DNA of 57,398 nucleotides from an uncultured Paracoccus sp. (GTDB lineage: Bacteria > Pseudomonadota > Alphaproteobacteria > Rhodobacterales > Rhodobacteraceae): assembly GCF_937873615.1 (NCBI RefSeq), contig NZ_CALMYP010000056.1, positions 1-57,398 on the forward strand, given 5' to 3'. Position numbers and translations under genes: made by a program. Each line of letters starts with the position of its first letter. Within the stretch, counting starts at the first letter, position 1. Of this stretch, positions 1 through 8,825 are shown piece by piece. The notes under the pieces were generated by a model. The model saw nothing but the letters and a program-made list of their open reading frames with translations, was not told the origin of the DNA and ran no database searches.

Positions 1-17
1 AGCAAAATCAGGCGATC

Positions 18-605
18 TTGAAGTCAAGCGGCAGGCCACTTGGGGAATGTCGGTTGAAGAATGGATCGCAAAGCCGACGGAAAAACGCAAGTGCGCGCGT
101 GTTAACGGCCGCGCGCGCAATCGCCGCGCGCGAGGGTGTTTCACATATCTCCTTCGATGCGATTGCGCGGGAAGCAGGACTGAGCAAAGGCGGTGTTCTT
201 TACAACTTTCCGACCAAGCGCGACCTCATGGCGGCGCTGCTGAGGGACATGCTCTCCGAGCATGAGTCCCTAGAAGCGCGCCTGCCGCAGGACTCGCGAC
301 AACGCACCCTTCGTCGCCACCTTTGCTCGCTCCGCACCCTCGACGCAGCGGCTTCCGACGTTTCCATGGCGATCCTAGCCGTCGCGGCGGCCGAACCGGA
401 CCTTCTTGACCCGCTGCGTGACGCGCTTGAGGTCGATCTTTCCTGCATCGAGGCGGAAATGAAGGACACAAGCCTAGGGCGTCTGATCTTCTTCGCGCTG
501 CAAGGACTACGTTTCCATTCGCTCTTGGCACTTCCAGATGGTGGGCCATCGGTTCGCAACGAGCTTGCACAGAAAATTGAGGAGATGATCGACAATGCCC
601 ATTGA
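18..605 (+). CDS. TetR/AcrR-family transcriptional regulator
   Basis: Probable repressor of the efflux genes that follow. The N-terminal third has the TetR helix-turn-helix pattern: an alpha-helix rich in Ala/Arg, then FDAIAREAGLSKGGVLYNF, then KRDLMAALL. The C-terminal ligand-binding part is about 120 residues, and the total of about 195 aa is normal for the family. The reading frame is open to the left edge and the first start inside the window is a TTG, so the true start may lie outside. The end overlaps the membrane fusion protein start by 11 nt, which indicates one operon. The family is secure; the link to efflux control is inferred from position. Confidence 0.85.
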   Translation: MKSSGRPLGECRLKNGSQSRRKNASARVLTAARAIAAREGVSHISFDAIAREAGLSKGGVLYNFPTKRDLMAALLRDMLSEHESLEARLPQDSRQRTLRRHLCSLRTLDAAASDVSMAILAVAAAEPDLLDPLRDALEVDLSCIEAEMKDTSLGRLIFFALQGLRFHSLLALPDGGPSVRNELAQKIEEMIDNAH

Positions 606-1731
606 AGGCAAAGCGAGAGCGCTGCTTGGACTTGGTGTCGCAGGCTGCGTCTGTGCGCTCCTGTTTGCCGTGCCGAGTTGGCAGATCCATGCGCAGGATC
701 GGGAAGCGGCGAGCAGCAGTGACGTTGCCGGCCCTCCGTCAGGTGCTGAAGCGTCTGCGTTGCCCATGCCCGTCGAGATCACTCAGGCTGTCGCGTATTC
801 CGAGGCCAGAACCCGATCCTTTGCCGGGACAGTAGAGGCGCTGAAAACGGTGGATCTCGCCTTCCAGGTTTCCGGGCAGCTTGTCGAGTTTCCAGTCATT
901 GCCGGTGATCGGGTGACGACCGGCGACTTGATAGGACAGCTCGATAAGGCCGATTTCCAGCTTGCGCTGGACCGCGCGCGTGCCTCGTACGATCTGGCGC
1001 GCAGCGAGTTTACCCGCGCCTCCGCCCTGTCGGATCGCGGGGTCGCCACCGACGCGCAGCTCGACGCGGTGCGCGCGCAGCTTGCCCAGGCCGAGACGGC
1101 GCTGCGCGAGGCGGAACGGCGTCTGACCCAGACCGAGGTGCGCGCCCCCTTCGATGCCATCGTTGCCCGCACCTATGTTGAAGCCTATGCCAACGTGACG
1201 CCCGCCCAGCCGGTGGTGCGCCTTCAGGACGTCTCCGAACTCTTGATCCGCATTTCGCTGCCCGAGGATCTGGCCGCCGTGGCCCGCGTCCAGCCCGATC
1301 TGTTTTCGGTGACGGCCACCTTTCCGGCCGCGCCGGGCTATCGTCCGACGCTGGAGCCGCGCAGTTTCGCGGCCGAGGCCAATTCCTCGACCCGGACCTT
1401 CGATGTCGAGTTCAGGATCGCAGGCGATATCGACCCGCGCATCCTGCCGGGCATGACGGCGAACGTTGCGGTGGGCGAAATCGAAAGCAGCCGTCCTTCG
1501 CAGGCGGTGACGCTTCCCGTCTCGGCAGTGGACACGACCAGCCGGGCCAATCCGACGGTCTGGATCTACACTGCCGAGGACAGCACGGTCTCGCGCCGCG
1601 ATGTCCGGCTGGGCCTGCCGCGCGACAACTGGATCGTCGTGCTGGAGGGGCTGGAGCCCGGCGAAACGGTGGTCGCAACCGGCTGGTGGCGCCTGCGCGA
1701 CGGGGCACGAGTTGCGGTCGTCGGCCTTTGA
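595..1731 (+). CDS. RND efflux periplasmic adaptor (membrane fusion protein)
   Basis: Adaptor of about 378 aa that would link an inner-membrane RND pump to an outer-membrane channel. A hydrophobic N-terminal signal/anchor (about residues 8-26) is followed by a barrel-sandwich/lipoyl half (QVSGQLVEFPVIAGDRV), an alpha-helical hairpin rich in Ala/Glu/Arg (about residues 120-175), the second lipoyl half (TEVRAPFDAIVARTYVE) and beta-barrel and membrane-proximal domains ending in EPGETVVATGWWRLRDG. This order is standard for the HlyD/AcrA family. It overlaps the TetR gene and lies 45 nt before the pump gene. No outer-membrane factor gene is present in the window, so a channel encoded elsewhere is presumably used. 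Confidence 0.9.
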   Translation: MPIEGKARALLGLGVAGCVCALLFAVPSWQIHAQDREAASSSDVAGPPSGAEASALPMPVEITQAVAYSEARTRSFAGTVEALKTVDLAFQVSGQLVEFPVIAGDRVTTGDLIGQLDKADFQLALDRARASYDLARSEFTRASALSDRGVATDAQLDAVRAQLAQAETALREAERRLTQTEVRAPFDAIVARTYVEAYANVTPAQPVVRLQDVSELLIRISLPEDLAAVARVQPDLFSVTATFPAAPGYRPTLEPRSFAAEANSSTRTFDVEFRIAGDIDPRILPGMTANVAVGEIESSRPSQAVTLPVSAVDTTSRANPTVWIYTAEDSTVSRRDVRLGLPRDNWIVVLEGLEPGETVVATGWWRLRDGARVAVVGL

Positions 1732-1776
1732 CGGCAGGCGCTTTGACCGCCGTCCAACACACTGCGGAACGGGAGA

Positions 1777-4700
1777 ATGACCGCCATGGCATCTGAGACG
1801 GTTGATGCAGCACGCATGAGCATCGCGCGCGGCGCCATTCGCCGCCCCGTCGCCGTCTGGCTTGCGATCCTGTTCTGCCTGCTTGGCGGGCTCTGGGGGC
1901 TTGCCAATGTCGGCCGTCTCGAGGACCCGAGCTTCACGCTCAAGACCGCGCTTGTCTTCGTGCCCTATCCCGGCGCGACCGCCGAGGAGGTAGAGGAAGA
2001 AGTCGCCGATGTCATCGAAACCGCACTTCAGCAGATGCGGCAGCTTGATCGCGTGCAGTCGAAATCCATGCCCGGTATGGCGCAGATCACGGTCGAGATC
2101 GACATGCGCTACGGGCCCGACGAGATCCCGCAGATCTGGGACGAGATGCGCCGGCGCATCGGTGACGTGCGCGGCGAACTGCCCGCCGGCGCCCGCGCTC
2201 CGATCGTCAACGATGATTTCGGCGATGTTTACGGGCTGTTCTATGCCGTGACCACCCAGGGCCTGACGCCGACCGAACAACGCGATCTTGCCACGCTTTT
2301 GCGGCGCGGGCTGGTGACGGTGGACGGGGTGGCCAAGGTCGAGGTCCAGGGCCTGATCGAGGAAGAGATCACCATCGCGATCGACCCGGCCCGCTTGGCC
2401 GGTCTGGGCCTGCCGCCCGACCAGTTGATCGGCGTGATCGCCAGCGAGAACCAGGTTTTCGCCAATGGCGAGGTCACCGCCGACACCGCGCGCATCGCGC
2501 TATCCGTGCCGCAAGGCTATGCCACGGTTGAAGGGATCGAGACGCTGCGCCTCGGCGCAGCTGGCGAGGTCGGGCAGGCCACGGTTTTCGATATTGCCGC
2601 GGTCAGCCGCCACGAGGTGGAGCAACCCTCCCAGATCATTCGCCAGAATGGTGTCCGGGCCTTCACCATCGGCATTTCCGCACTGACCGACCGCAACGTC
2701 GTGGCTGTCGGCCAGGCGGTCGAGGCGCGCCTCGCCGAACTCGGCGAGCAGCTTCCCGAAGGAACAGAACTGGTTCCGATCTACGAACAGACCAAGGTCG
2801 TCGATGAAGCGGTGTCGAGTTTCCTTGTTGGTCTCTTGCAGTCGGTGGTTATCGTGGTCGGCGCGCTGATGCTTACGATGGGCTGGCGCGCGGGCCTTGT
2901 GGTGGGCGCCACTCTGGGCCTGACGGTGCTGGCCACCGTCTTCTTCATGGCGGTCCTCGGGATCGAGATGGAGCGTATCAGCCTGGGAGCGCTGATCATC
3001 GCCATGGGGATGCTGGTGGACAACGCCATCGTCATCGCCGAGGGCATGGTGATCGGCATGGCGCGCGGCCAGACGCCCGAGGACGCTGCCGCCGAGACCG
3101 AGAGCGCGACGAGCATTCCGCTGCTTGGCGCCACGGTCATCGGCATCATGGCCTTTTCGGGTATCGGCCTGTCGCCGGATGCGACGGGCGAGTTCCTTTT
3201 CTCGCTCTTTGCCGTCATCGGGATCTCGCTGTTGCTCAGCTGGGTTCTGGCAGTCACGGTCACGCCCTACCTGGGCAAGCTTCTGCTGAAGGCCCCGCGA
3301 GACATGTCGGCCGATCCCTATCGGGGGCTCATGTATCGGGCCTACCGCGGGATCCTGCACGGCTCGCTGCGCGCCCGCTGGCTGGTGATGCTGGTGATCG
3401 TGGGGATCACAGTCGCCTCAATCATGGCCTTCGGTCAGGTCAAGCAGGCCTTCTTCCCTGCCTCGAACACGCCGCTGTTCTACGTCCAGTTCCAGATGCC
3501 GCAGGGCACTGACATCCACACCACCGACCGCGCCATGCAGCGGCTGGAGCAGATTGTTATGGCCGAGCCCGATGTGGTGGCCGTGACGACGCTGGTCGGG
3601 CGCGGGGCCAGCCGCTTCATGCTGACCTACAACCCCGAACAGGCCGACCCCAGCTATGGCCAGCTGATCGTGCGAACGCGTGACGCCCTGGTGATCCCGG
3701 AACTGGCGGCCCGGCTGAACCGCGAGCTGGCGATGGAGTTCCCCCACGCGCTGGTGCGCACCGAGGAACTGGTCTTCGGCCCGCCGGCGGGGGCTGCGGT
3801 GGCGGTGCGCTTCTCGGGGCCCGATCCGCTGATCCTGCGCCAGCTGGCCGACGAGGCGCTGAAGATCTACGAGGCGGCCGGCACGATTATCGAGCCGCGC
3901 ACCGACTGGCGCCAGCGCGAATTGCGCGTCGTGCCGATCGTCGATGAATCGCGCATGCGCCTGACCGGCGCCACCCGCCAGGCGATCGCCGACACGGTGC
4001 AGTTCGGCACCTCGGGCCTGCGCGTGGCCGCCCTGCGCGAAGGCGACGCCGAGGTGCCGATCTACCTGCGCCTGCCCGAACCCCAGCGCGACGGCATCGA
4101 CCGCGTGCAGGACCTGCCGGTGTGGTCGCCGGGGGCCGGTGCCTATGTGCCGATGTCCAACATGGTGACCCGGATGGAGGTCGAGCTTGCCGAGGCGCTG
4201 ATCCACCGGCGCGACCGCGAGCGCACGATCACCGCCCAGGGCGGCAAGCGGCCCGATCTGACGGCCGACCAGGCCTTCCGCAGCGTGCGGGCGCAGATCG
4301 AGGCGATGGAACTGCCCCCCGGCTACCGGATGGAATGGGGCGGCGAGTTCGAAAGCTCGCAGCAGGCTCAAGAATCGCTAGGCAAGCAGTTGCCGCTGGG
4401 CTTCCTCGTGATGCTGACGATCTCGATCCTGATGTTCAACAAGGTGCGCCAGCCGCTGATCCTGTGGCTTGTAGTGCCGATGTCGGTCACAGGGATGGTG
4501 CTGGGACTGCTTGCCAGTGGGATGCCGTTCACCTTCACGGCTCTGCTGGGCTTCCTGTCGCTGTCGGGGATGCTGATGAAGAACGCCATCGTTCTGGTCG
4601 AGGAGATCGACCTCAGGCGCGCGTCCGGGGCGGCGGATTACGACGCCGTGGTGGATGGCTCGGTCAGCCGTCTGCGCCCGGTGGTGCTGGCGGCGGGGAC

Positions 4701-4893
4701 GACGATCTTCGGCATGCTGCCGCTGCTGCCGGACGCCTTCTTCGCCTCGATGGCGGTCACGATCATGGGGGGCCTTGCCTTCGCATCGGTTCTTACGCTG
4801 CTGGCAGTTCCAGTGCTCTATGCGATCTTGTTCCGCATCCGGCGACCCAACGCCGCTTCGGCACGGGAAATCCCCTCCGGTGCCACGACATGA
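1777..4893 (+). CDS. RND-family efflux transporter permease
   Basis: Proton-driven inner-membrane pump of 1038 aa, the usual AcrB/HAE1-family length. TM1 follows RRPVAVWLAILFCLLGG. Large periplasmic loops follow, then a TM cluster near residues 345-500 that includes ALIIAMGMLVDNAIVIAEG, where the Asp residues of the proton relay sit. A second half repeats the arrangement (TM cluster after GKQLPLGFLVMLTISILMF and the helix with SGMLMKNAIVLVEEI). It forms an operon with the adaptor and the TetR regulator. The subgroup looks like the alphaproteobacterial pumps annotated as multidrug or solvent exporters; the substrate cannot be told from sequence. No frameshift was seen. Confidence 0.92.
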   Translation: MTAMASETVDAARMSIARGAIRRPVAVWLAILFCLLGGLWGLANVGRLEDPSFTLKTALVFVPYPGATAEEVEEEVADVIETALQQMRQLDRVQSKSMPGMAQITVEIDMRYGPDEIPQIWDEMRRRIGDVRGELPAGARAPIVNDDFGDVYGLFYAVTTQGLTPTEQRDLATLLRRGLVTVDGVAKVEVQGLIEEEITIAIDPARLAGLGLPPDQLIGVIASENQVFANGEVTADTARIALSVPQGYATVEGIETLRLGAAGEVGQATVFDIAAVSRHEVEQPSQIIRQNGVRAFTIGISALTDRNVVAVGQAVEARLAELGEQLPEGTELVPIYEQTKVVDEAVSSFLVGLLQSVVIVVGALMLTMGWRAGLVVGATLGLTVLATVFFMAVLGIEMERISLGALIIAMGMLVDNAIVIAEGMVIGMARGQTPEDAAAETESATSIPLLGATVIGIMAFSGIGLSPDATGEFLFSLFAVIGISLLLSWVLAVTVTPYLGKLLLKAPRDMSADPYRGLMYRAYRGILHGSLRARWLVMLVIVGITVASIMAFGQVKQAFFPASNTPLFYVQFQMPQGTDIHTTDRAMQRLEQIVMAEPDVVAVTTLVGRGASRFMLTYNPEQADPSYGQLIVRTRDALVIPELAARLNRELAMEFPHALVRTEELVFGPPAGAAVAVRFSGPDPLILRQLADEALKIYEAAGTIIEPRTDWRQRELRVVPIVDESRMRLTGATRQAIADTVQFGTSGLRVAALREGDAEVPIYLRLPEPQRDGIDRVQDLPVWSPGAGAYVPMSNMVTRMEVELAEALIHRRDRERTITAQGGKRPDLTADQAFRSVRAQIEAMELPPGYRMEWGGEFESSQQAQESLGKQLPLGFLVMLTISILMFNKVRQPLILWLVVPMSVTGMVLGLLASGMPFTFTALLGFLSLSGMLMKNAIVLVEEIDLRRASGAADYDAVVDGSVSRLRPVVLAAGTTIFGMLPLLPDAFFASMAVTIMGGLAFASVLTLLAVPVLYAILFRIRRPNAASAREIPSGATT

Positions 4894-5187
4894 CCGCTTC
4901 GAAGCTGCCTTGCGGGGCGGCTTCGCCTGTCCGCATGATTGCGGACTTGTCGGACATCGAAGGGCCGCAACCTGACGCAAATCGGGGCAGGAGGACCGGA
5001 TCGGCGATGACGGAGCTTTCGTCCCGGACGATCTGATGCCGTCAAACGTATTGCCGAGACCCGGTCGCGGGACGCATCACCGGCAAAGTCCCACGGAGTC
5101 GAGGCGGCAGGGCGGCGGGAAAGGTTCGGCGCAGGGGGCGGGCCGGGCATCGGGCGAAATCCCGGCTCCGAGCGCGATACATGAAGC
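4894..5187. other. Intergenic junction without a recognisable gene
   Basis: Between the RND pump and the TIR reading frame no open frame looks coding on either strand. Short open frames exist because of high GC, but none matches a family I recognise. The TIR domain that follows lacks its first strand, so a recombination or deletion breakpoint probably lies between about 4900 and 5260. Confidence 0.5.
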
Positions 5188-6120
5188 TTGTCGCGATGCA
5201 GAAGGCGGCAAGGCTCGGGGCGCCGACGATCCGGGCCTTGCCTGCCAGCCCCTTTTTGGGGAACGTCCGTTGAAACGTGGTATGACCGCGACATCCTGGC
5301 AGGAAGTGACCTGAATGCCGAGATCGAACGGGAACTTGAGTCAGCAGACATTTTCCTGCTCTTGGTAAGTCCCGACTTCATCGCATCCGACTACTGCGTC
5401 GAACGTGAAATGGCACGGGCCCTGGAACGCCACGCCACCGGAAAGGCCCGTGTGGTGCCCATCATCGTGGAAGAATGCGACTGGAAGGCGATGGGCGAGT
5501 TGCGCCAGCTAAAAGCCGTGCCGACAGACGGAAAGGCGATCAGTGAATGGGCCAACGCCAACACAGCCTATCTGAATGTAGTGCAAGAGCTTCGCCGCAT
5601 CATAGACGCTGAGGGCCAGCCAGCGGCCGCAGCGAAGGCAGCCCCTGAGCCAGCTGCCATGCGCCCCTCACTGCCGCGATATCGCGCAAAGCGGCAGTTC
5701 GACCAAATCGACCGAGCTGACTTCCGCGATGCTGCGTTTGCCACCATCAAGAATTACTTTCGACGCGCGGCCGAAGAAATCGACTCAATCGAAGGATTGC
5801 GAAGCCGCTTCGTTGAAAGGGGCACAACCTCGTTCGGTGCGACGGTGGTGAACGGCAGCCATCGGAACGGCACCGCCCACATCACGGTACACTGTCGAGA
5901 TTCGCAGGTCGCTCTGGGTGACATTTACTACTCGTTCAGCGAAAACGCTGGCGCGAACACAGCAAACGGCGGCTTCAACGTATCGGCAGATGACTACGAG
6001 CAGTTCTTGGTCCAGACGATGAATATGTTCGGCAAAGCTGACGAGCGGCTGAAGCCCGATCGAGCGGCGGAAGTGCTCTGGAACGAGTTCATAGGCAATG
6101 CAGGCGTCACCTATGACTGA
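5188..6120 (+). CDS. TIR-domain protein, apparently 5'-truncated
   Basis: From about residue 27 (SVETWYDRDILAGSDLN) the protein follows the bacterial TIR pattern: AEIERELESADIFLLLVSP, then DFIASDYCVEREMARALERH with the conserved Glu, then RVVPIIVEECDW. TIR domains usually begin with a beta-strand and a SYSH-like motif about 35 residues earlier. That part is missing and is replaced by a Pro/Arg-rich stretch behind a TTG codon, with an in-frame stop just upstream. The C-terminal 170 residues form a separate domain I do not recognise. The last 8 nt overlap the zinc-ribbon gene. TIR proteins often act as NAD-cleaving effectors in phage defence; this copy may be inactive or a pseudogene. The start codon is very uncertain. 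Confidence 0.6.
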   Translation: MSRCRRRQGSGRRRSGPCLPAPFWGTSVETWYDRDILAGSDLNAEIERELESADIFLLLVSPDFIASDYCVEREMARALERHATGKARVVPIIVEECDWKAMGELRQLKAVPTDGKAISEWANANTAYLNVVQELRRIIDAEGQPAAAAKAAPEPAAMRPSLPRYRAKRQFDQIDRADFRDAAFATIKNYFRRAAEEIDSIEGLRSRFVERGTTSFGATVVNGSHRNGTAHITVHCRDSQVALGDIYYSFSENAGANTANGGFNVSADDYEQFLVQTMNMFGKADERLKPDRAAEVLWNEFIGNAGVTYD

Positions 6121-6277
6121 GCGCATTCGGTTCCGGTGCAGCAACTGCGGTCACCGCTTCGAAGCGGAGGTGCTTGACGAAGACGAGCGACGCGAGGCTC
6201 GGCGAGAAAACAGGCCGACCAACGCTTTGCATTGTCCTGAATGTCATCGAACGGAAATTCGGCGAGGGTGGGACTGA
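6113..6277 (+). CDS. Short zinc-ribbon protein (54 aa)
   Basis: ATG at 6113 overlaps the end of the TIR gene by 8 nt and opens a 54-codon frame ending TGA at 6275-6277. It encodes two Cys pairs, C9-x2-C12 (CSNCGHRF) and C41-x2-C44 (CPECHRTE), the spacing of a zinc ribbon, separated by an acidic/basic helix. The overlap suggests translational coupling with the TIR reading frame. Small zinc ribbons of this type can bind nucleic acid or act as partner subunits. Nothing shows the function here. The paired cysteines and the tight overlap support a real gene. Confidence 0.6.
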   Translation: MTERIRFRCSNCGHRFEAEVLDEDERREARRENRPTNALHCPECHRTEIRRGWD

Positions 6278-6299
6278 TGATGATTCAGGGAGAACACAT

Positions 6300-6821
6300 A
6301 TGCGAAGCACATTGAAAGCCAGATCAGCGAATCTGGTCGATGAACCAAAAGGCGCACTGTTTCTCATCAAGAGATATGGCCATCAGCCCATCTTTGGCAT
6401 CAAGCTTTCTGAACCTGTGGATCAAGCAAACGGCAAGCCGACCGTCTTGCTCTTGAATCCTGACTTCGGGCGCGATGGGGAACCGAATTGGCACCGGATC
6501 TTTCTATGGGAGGCGACGGAGCCATGCGTGTCCTTCGGGACTGACTGGGTAATCGAGCCTGACTTTTCGCCTGCCTCGCTGTCTGACGCAGACGATCCGC
6601 AGAAAGGGGCCTGCCTGACAATTGGACGCGACGGCATCCATTTTCGTGCAGCGCCTGGCGAGGGCTTCCGGCCGAACTATCGCCATTTCATCCATGTGGA
6701 GACGCTGGATCCGACTAAAGACCTCGGCAACGCACCTTTCCACCTCACAGGATACCGAATTTTCCTGAACCACGGGGATCGGGACAAAGGGCGACCTCCG
6801 ATCTTCCAGCACGGCGCCTAG
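6300..6821 (+). CDS. Hypothetical protein of the TIR/zinc-ribbon island
   Basis: I do not recognise the family. The frame is open further upstream, but ATG at 6300 is preferred because an AGGGAGA ribosome binding site sits about 6 nt before it and the upstream part overlaps the zinc-ribbon gene. The 173-aa product starts with a basic stretch, then alternates short strands (GALFLIKRYGHQPIFGIKL, TVLLLNPDFGRDGEPNW) with loops and ends with FLNHGDRDKGRPPIF. It looks like a soluble beta-rich protein with no membrane segment. It lies 22 nt after the zinc-ribbon gene on the same strand, so the genes may form one transcription unit. Confidence 0.6.
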   Translation: MRSTLKARSANLVDEPKGALFLIKRYGHQPIFGIKLSEPVDQANGKPTVLLLNPDFGRDGEPNWHRIFLWEATEPCVSFGTDWVIEPDFSPASLSDADDPQKGACLTIGRDGIHFRAAPGEGFRPNYRHFIHVETLDPTKDLGNAPFHLTGYRIFLNHGDRDKGRPPIFQHGA

Positions 6822-7005
6822 CCCGCAACCGGGGTGCCCTTGGGACCGAAGAAGGTGATAGGGTCGTGGCGCCCAGTTCTTCCCGGAGTCGACGGCGGAG
6901 AACCCATCCCTCCCATTGAGCCCACCGAATGTGGCCTGGCAAGCGGCGGCTTCGTCGGTCTCCACCGCCCGAGGCTTCTGCCACCTCCATGAAGGAAGAG
7001 CACCG

Positions 7006-7875
7006 ATGACGGCTAAGGAATACGGCGATATCGTCGCCGCAATGAGCGCCGAGGACCTCGCCCGCGAGATCGCCGATCCGCGCAAACTGCGCTTTGCCGC
7101 CACGAAGTCCGGATGGCGTCGCATCGAGATGGCTTGGGCCCCCTTCGATCCGATGAATAAGCAGGCCAAGATAGCCATTTTCGGGATCACCCCCGGTCGG
7201 ACGCAGATGGAAAACGCTCTGAAGGTCTACCAGCGCGAACGTCAGCGCGGCGCTACGCATCGCGAAGCGGCGATAATCGGCAAGAGGCAGGGTGCCTTTT
7301 CCGGCGATATGCGTCTGACGCTGATTCGCATCCTGAACGAAGTCGGAATACCAGATTACCTTGGAATCTCCGGCAGTTCCACCCTCTGGGGGAATGATGC
7401 GGACAAGGTCCACTTCAGCTCGGCCCTACGCTGGCCGGTCTTCGTGGAAGTGAAGGACAAAGACGGGGTGCACAGGATGGAGAACTACACTGGTAGCACA
7501 CCCGCAGTGACTAACCTGCCAATATTCAAGGAGACATTGAGGGGCGTACTGGCGCCGGAACTCGATGGGCTACCCAAAGACTGTCTGATCGCACCGCTCG
7601 GCGTCGCTGCGACAAAAGCTGTACTCTTCGCCACAGAACATGTTCCGGCCCTCGATCGCGATCGGATCCTAGTCGGACTGCCACACCCGGCAGGATCCGC
7701 GCGCGACGTGTCGAGCCAGTTCCTCGGCAATCCGGTGAACCCGAAACGGAAGAGCCCTCTGAACCCGGAATACCGGGAGACCGCGCTTCGTCTCCGCGCC
7801 CAAGTGCTCAAGCTGGCCGAAGCACGCGAACCGGTCAACCCGAACGATCGAGACTTTGGGCTGTCGCCTTCGTAG
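7006..7875 (+). CDS. Protein with uracil-DNA-glycosylase-like motifs
   Basis: A 289-aa protein starting at ATG 7006 behind a GAAGGAAG binding site. IAIFGITPGRTQ (about residues 57-67) resembles motif 1 of the UDG superfamily (Gly-x-x-Pro-Gly). PLGVAATKAVLF fits the central strand-helix, and VGLPHPAGS (about residue 223) resembles the His-containing motif 2. The middle contains a conserved-looking stretch with FSGDMRLTLIRIL. A DNA-base glycosylase or a nucleotide-binding relative is therefore plausible, but the match rests on motifs read by eye. The position after a TIR gene and a zinc-ribbon gene would fit an accessory or defence island. The name is tentative; the coding call is firm. Confidence 0.6.
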   Translation: MTAKEYGDIVAAMSAEDLAREIADPRKLRFAATKSGWRRIEMAWAPFDPMNKQAKIAIFGITPGRTQMENALKVYQRERQRGATHREAAIIGKRQGAFSGDMRLTLIRILNEVGIPDYLGISGSSTLWGNDADKVHFSSALRWPVFVEVKDKDGVHRMENYTGSTPAVTNLPIFKETLRGVLAPELDGLPKDCLIAPLGVAATKAVLFATEHVPALDRDRILVGLPHPAGSARDVSSQFLGNPVNPKRKSPLNPEYRETALRLRAQVLKLAEAREPVNPNDRDFGLSPS

Positions 7876-8018
7876 TCGAAGCTCCAATATAGGATCCTTC
7901 ACTGGTTCCGCGAAGGTTCGGCTTCGCGACGTACTGCAGTTCATCGTCTGCGCCATTTATAGTCTGCCTTCCGCCCAAAGTGTTGTTTGAGAGCGCCAGA
8001 ACGAACAAGATGCCCTTA

Positions 8019-8042
8019 GGCCCCGGTCTTTCGACCGGGGCC
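8019..8042 (+). terminator. Hairpin terminator between the UDG-like gene and DUF736
   Basis: GGCCCCGGTC and GACCGGGGCC form a 10-bp stem with a 4-nt TTTC loop, followed on the plus strand by TTTACTTCTT. It separates two convergent genes. A diverged twin lies at 22769-22792 in the same place relative to the second DUF736 gene. Confidence 0.7.
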
Positions 8043-8056
8043 TTTACTTCTTGCGA

Positions 8057-8380
8057 TCAGTCGCCGCGGCGGGTGTTGGGGCGGGACCAGATGAGGCTCG
8101 CGCCCTCGCCGTCTTCGTCATCGAAGAGGTTGGCGTAGATCGGGGCGGCAAAGCTCGGATCGTCGAGCTTCAGGCCCAGGTATTCGCGGCCCTCGTTCGA
8201 TTTCTTCGTCCAGGCGGCGCCGATCTCGGCGCGACCGACCAGGACCCGGTGCGAGGGCGCGTTCTCGCCCGAAGCGCGCAGGTCGGGGACGAGGCGCACA
8301 CCCTTGGCCTGCAGGCTGAGGGTGAAGATTTCGCCGGTGTATTCGGTGCCGGTCTTCTTGAAGGTGCCGATGGTCGCCAT
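8057..8380 (-). CDS. DUF736 family protein, copy 1
   Basis: A 107-aa protein of the DUF736 family, common on alphaproteobacterial plasmids and of unknown biochemical role. The family start MATIGTFKKTG is followed by a beta-rich body (YTGEIFTLSLQAKGVRLVP), a central GAAWTKKSNEGREYLGLKLDDPSF and a hydrophilic acidic tail. The start is fixed by the family N-terminus and an AGAAAGA-type binding site just before it. An identical second gene lies at 22807-23130. It lies within a 707-bp direct repeat and ends next to a hairpin terminator shared with the convergent UDG-like gene. Confidence 0.9.
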   Translation of the reverse strand: MATIGTFKKTGTEYTGEIFTLSLQAKGVRLVPDLRASGENAPSHRVLVGRAEIGAAWTKKSNEGREYLGLKLDDPSFAAPIYANLFDDEDGEGASLIWSRPNTRRGD

Positions 8381-8543
8381 GATCTTTCTCCGTTTTCTCT
8401 CTGTTTCGGGCCCGCGTCCTTGCGGCCTCGATGGCGATCGAAGAGCCCGGAGGCGACCGATGGCGCACCCCCTCCAAGGGGGCTGGACAGCACAGGAGGA
8501 ATTTTCTTGCCTCGCGAGGAATGACGGTGCCAACCCTCGGGGC

Positions 8544-8567
8544 CCCCATGCGACCTGTCGCATGGGG
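8544..8567. repeat. 24-bp dyad symmetry upstream of DUF736
   Basis: CCCCATGCGAC and GTCGCATGGGG form 11-bp perfect arms around CT. It sits about 165 bp upstream of the DUF736 start and is repeated exactly at 23294-23317. It could be an operator or an RNA hairpin in a long leader; no protein was identified that would bind it. Confidence 0.5.
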
Positions 8568-8825
8568 TGGGGGTCCGGCAGGGGAAGAAAGTTGTGACGA
8601 CGCTGTTGCGCCAAAGCGGTCGAGGCGAAGACGTCCTTCGGGCAGATCAGCCCATCACCAGAGGCCGTTTGGACGCGGGCTGGGACAGAGGGGGAGAGGA
8701 GATCAAGGCGACCCTGAAGGCCTGTCAGGAAAGACAGGACAGACACCTCAGGCGATTTGAACCATCTCAGCGGCCGTCGGGTTCCTGTGCGCATACCCCT
8801 GACCTGATGCCTCGCGGCAGTCGCT

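Larger units (their letters stand above)
8053..8759. repeat. 707-bp direct repeat, copy 1
   Basis: This block is identical by eye to 22803-23509 (offset 14750) and contains the whole DUF736 gene plus about 380 bp of its upstream region. Identity stops abruptly on both sides. Same-orientation copies could recombine and excise about 14.75 kb. Confidence 0.9.

Noticed and set aside
739-2280. 513-aa open frame on the minus strand across the RND genes
   Set aside because: It is a shadow of two well-recognised plus-strand genes in GC-rich DNA. Its product is Arg/Gly/His-rich with no family resemblance.
5036-5314. 92-codon frame as a full N-terminus for the TIR gene
   Set aside because: It is in another reading frame, has no TIR strand motif, and joining would need a frameshift without restoring the missing domain part.
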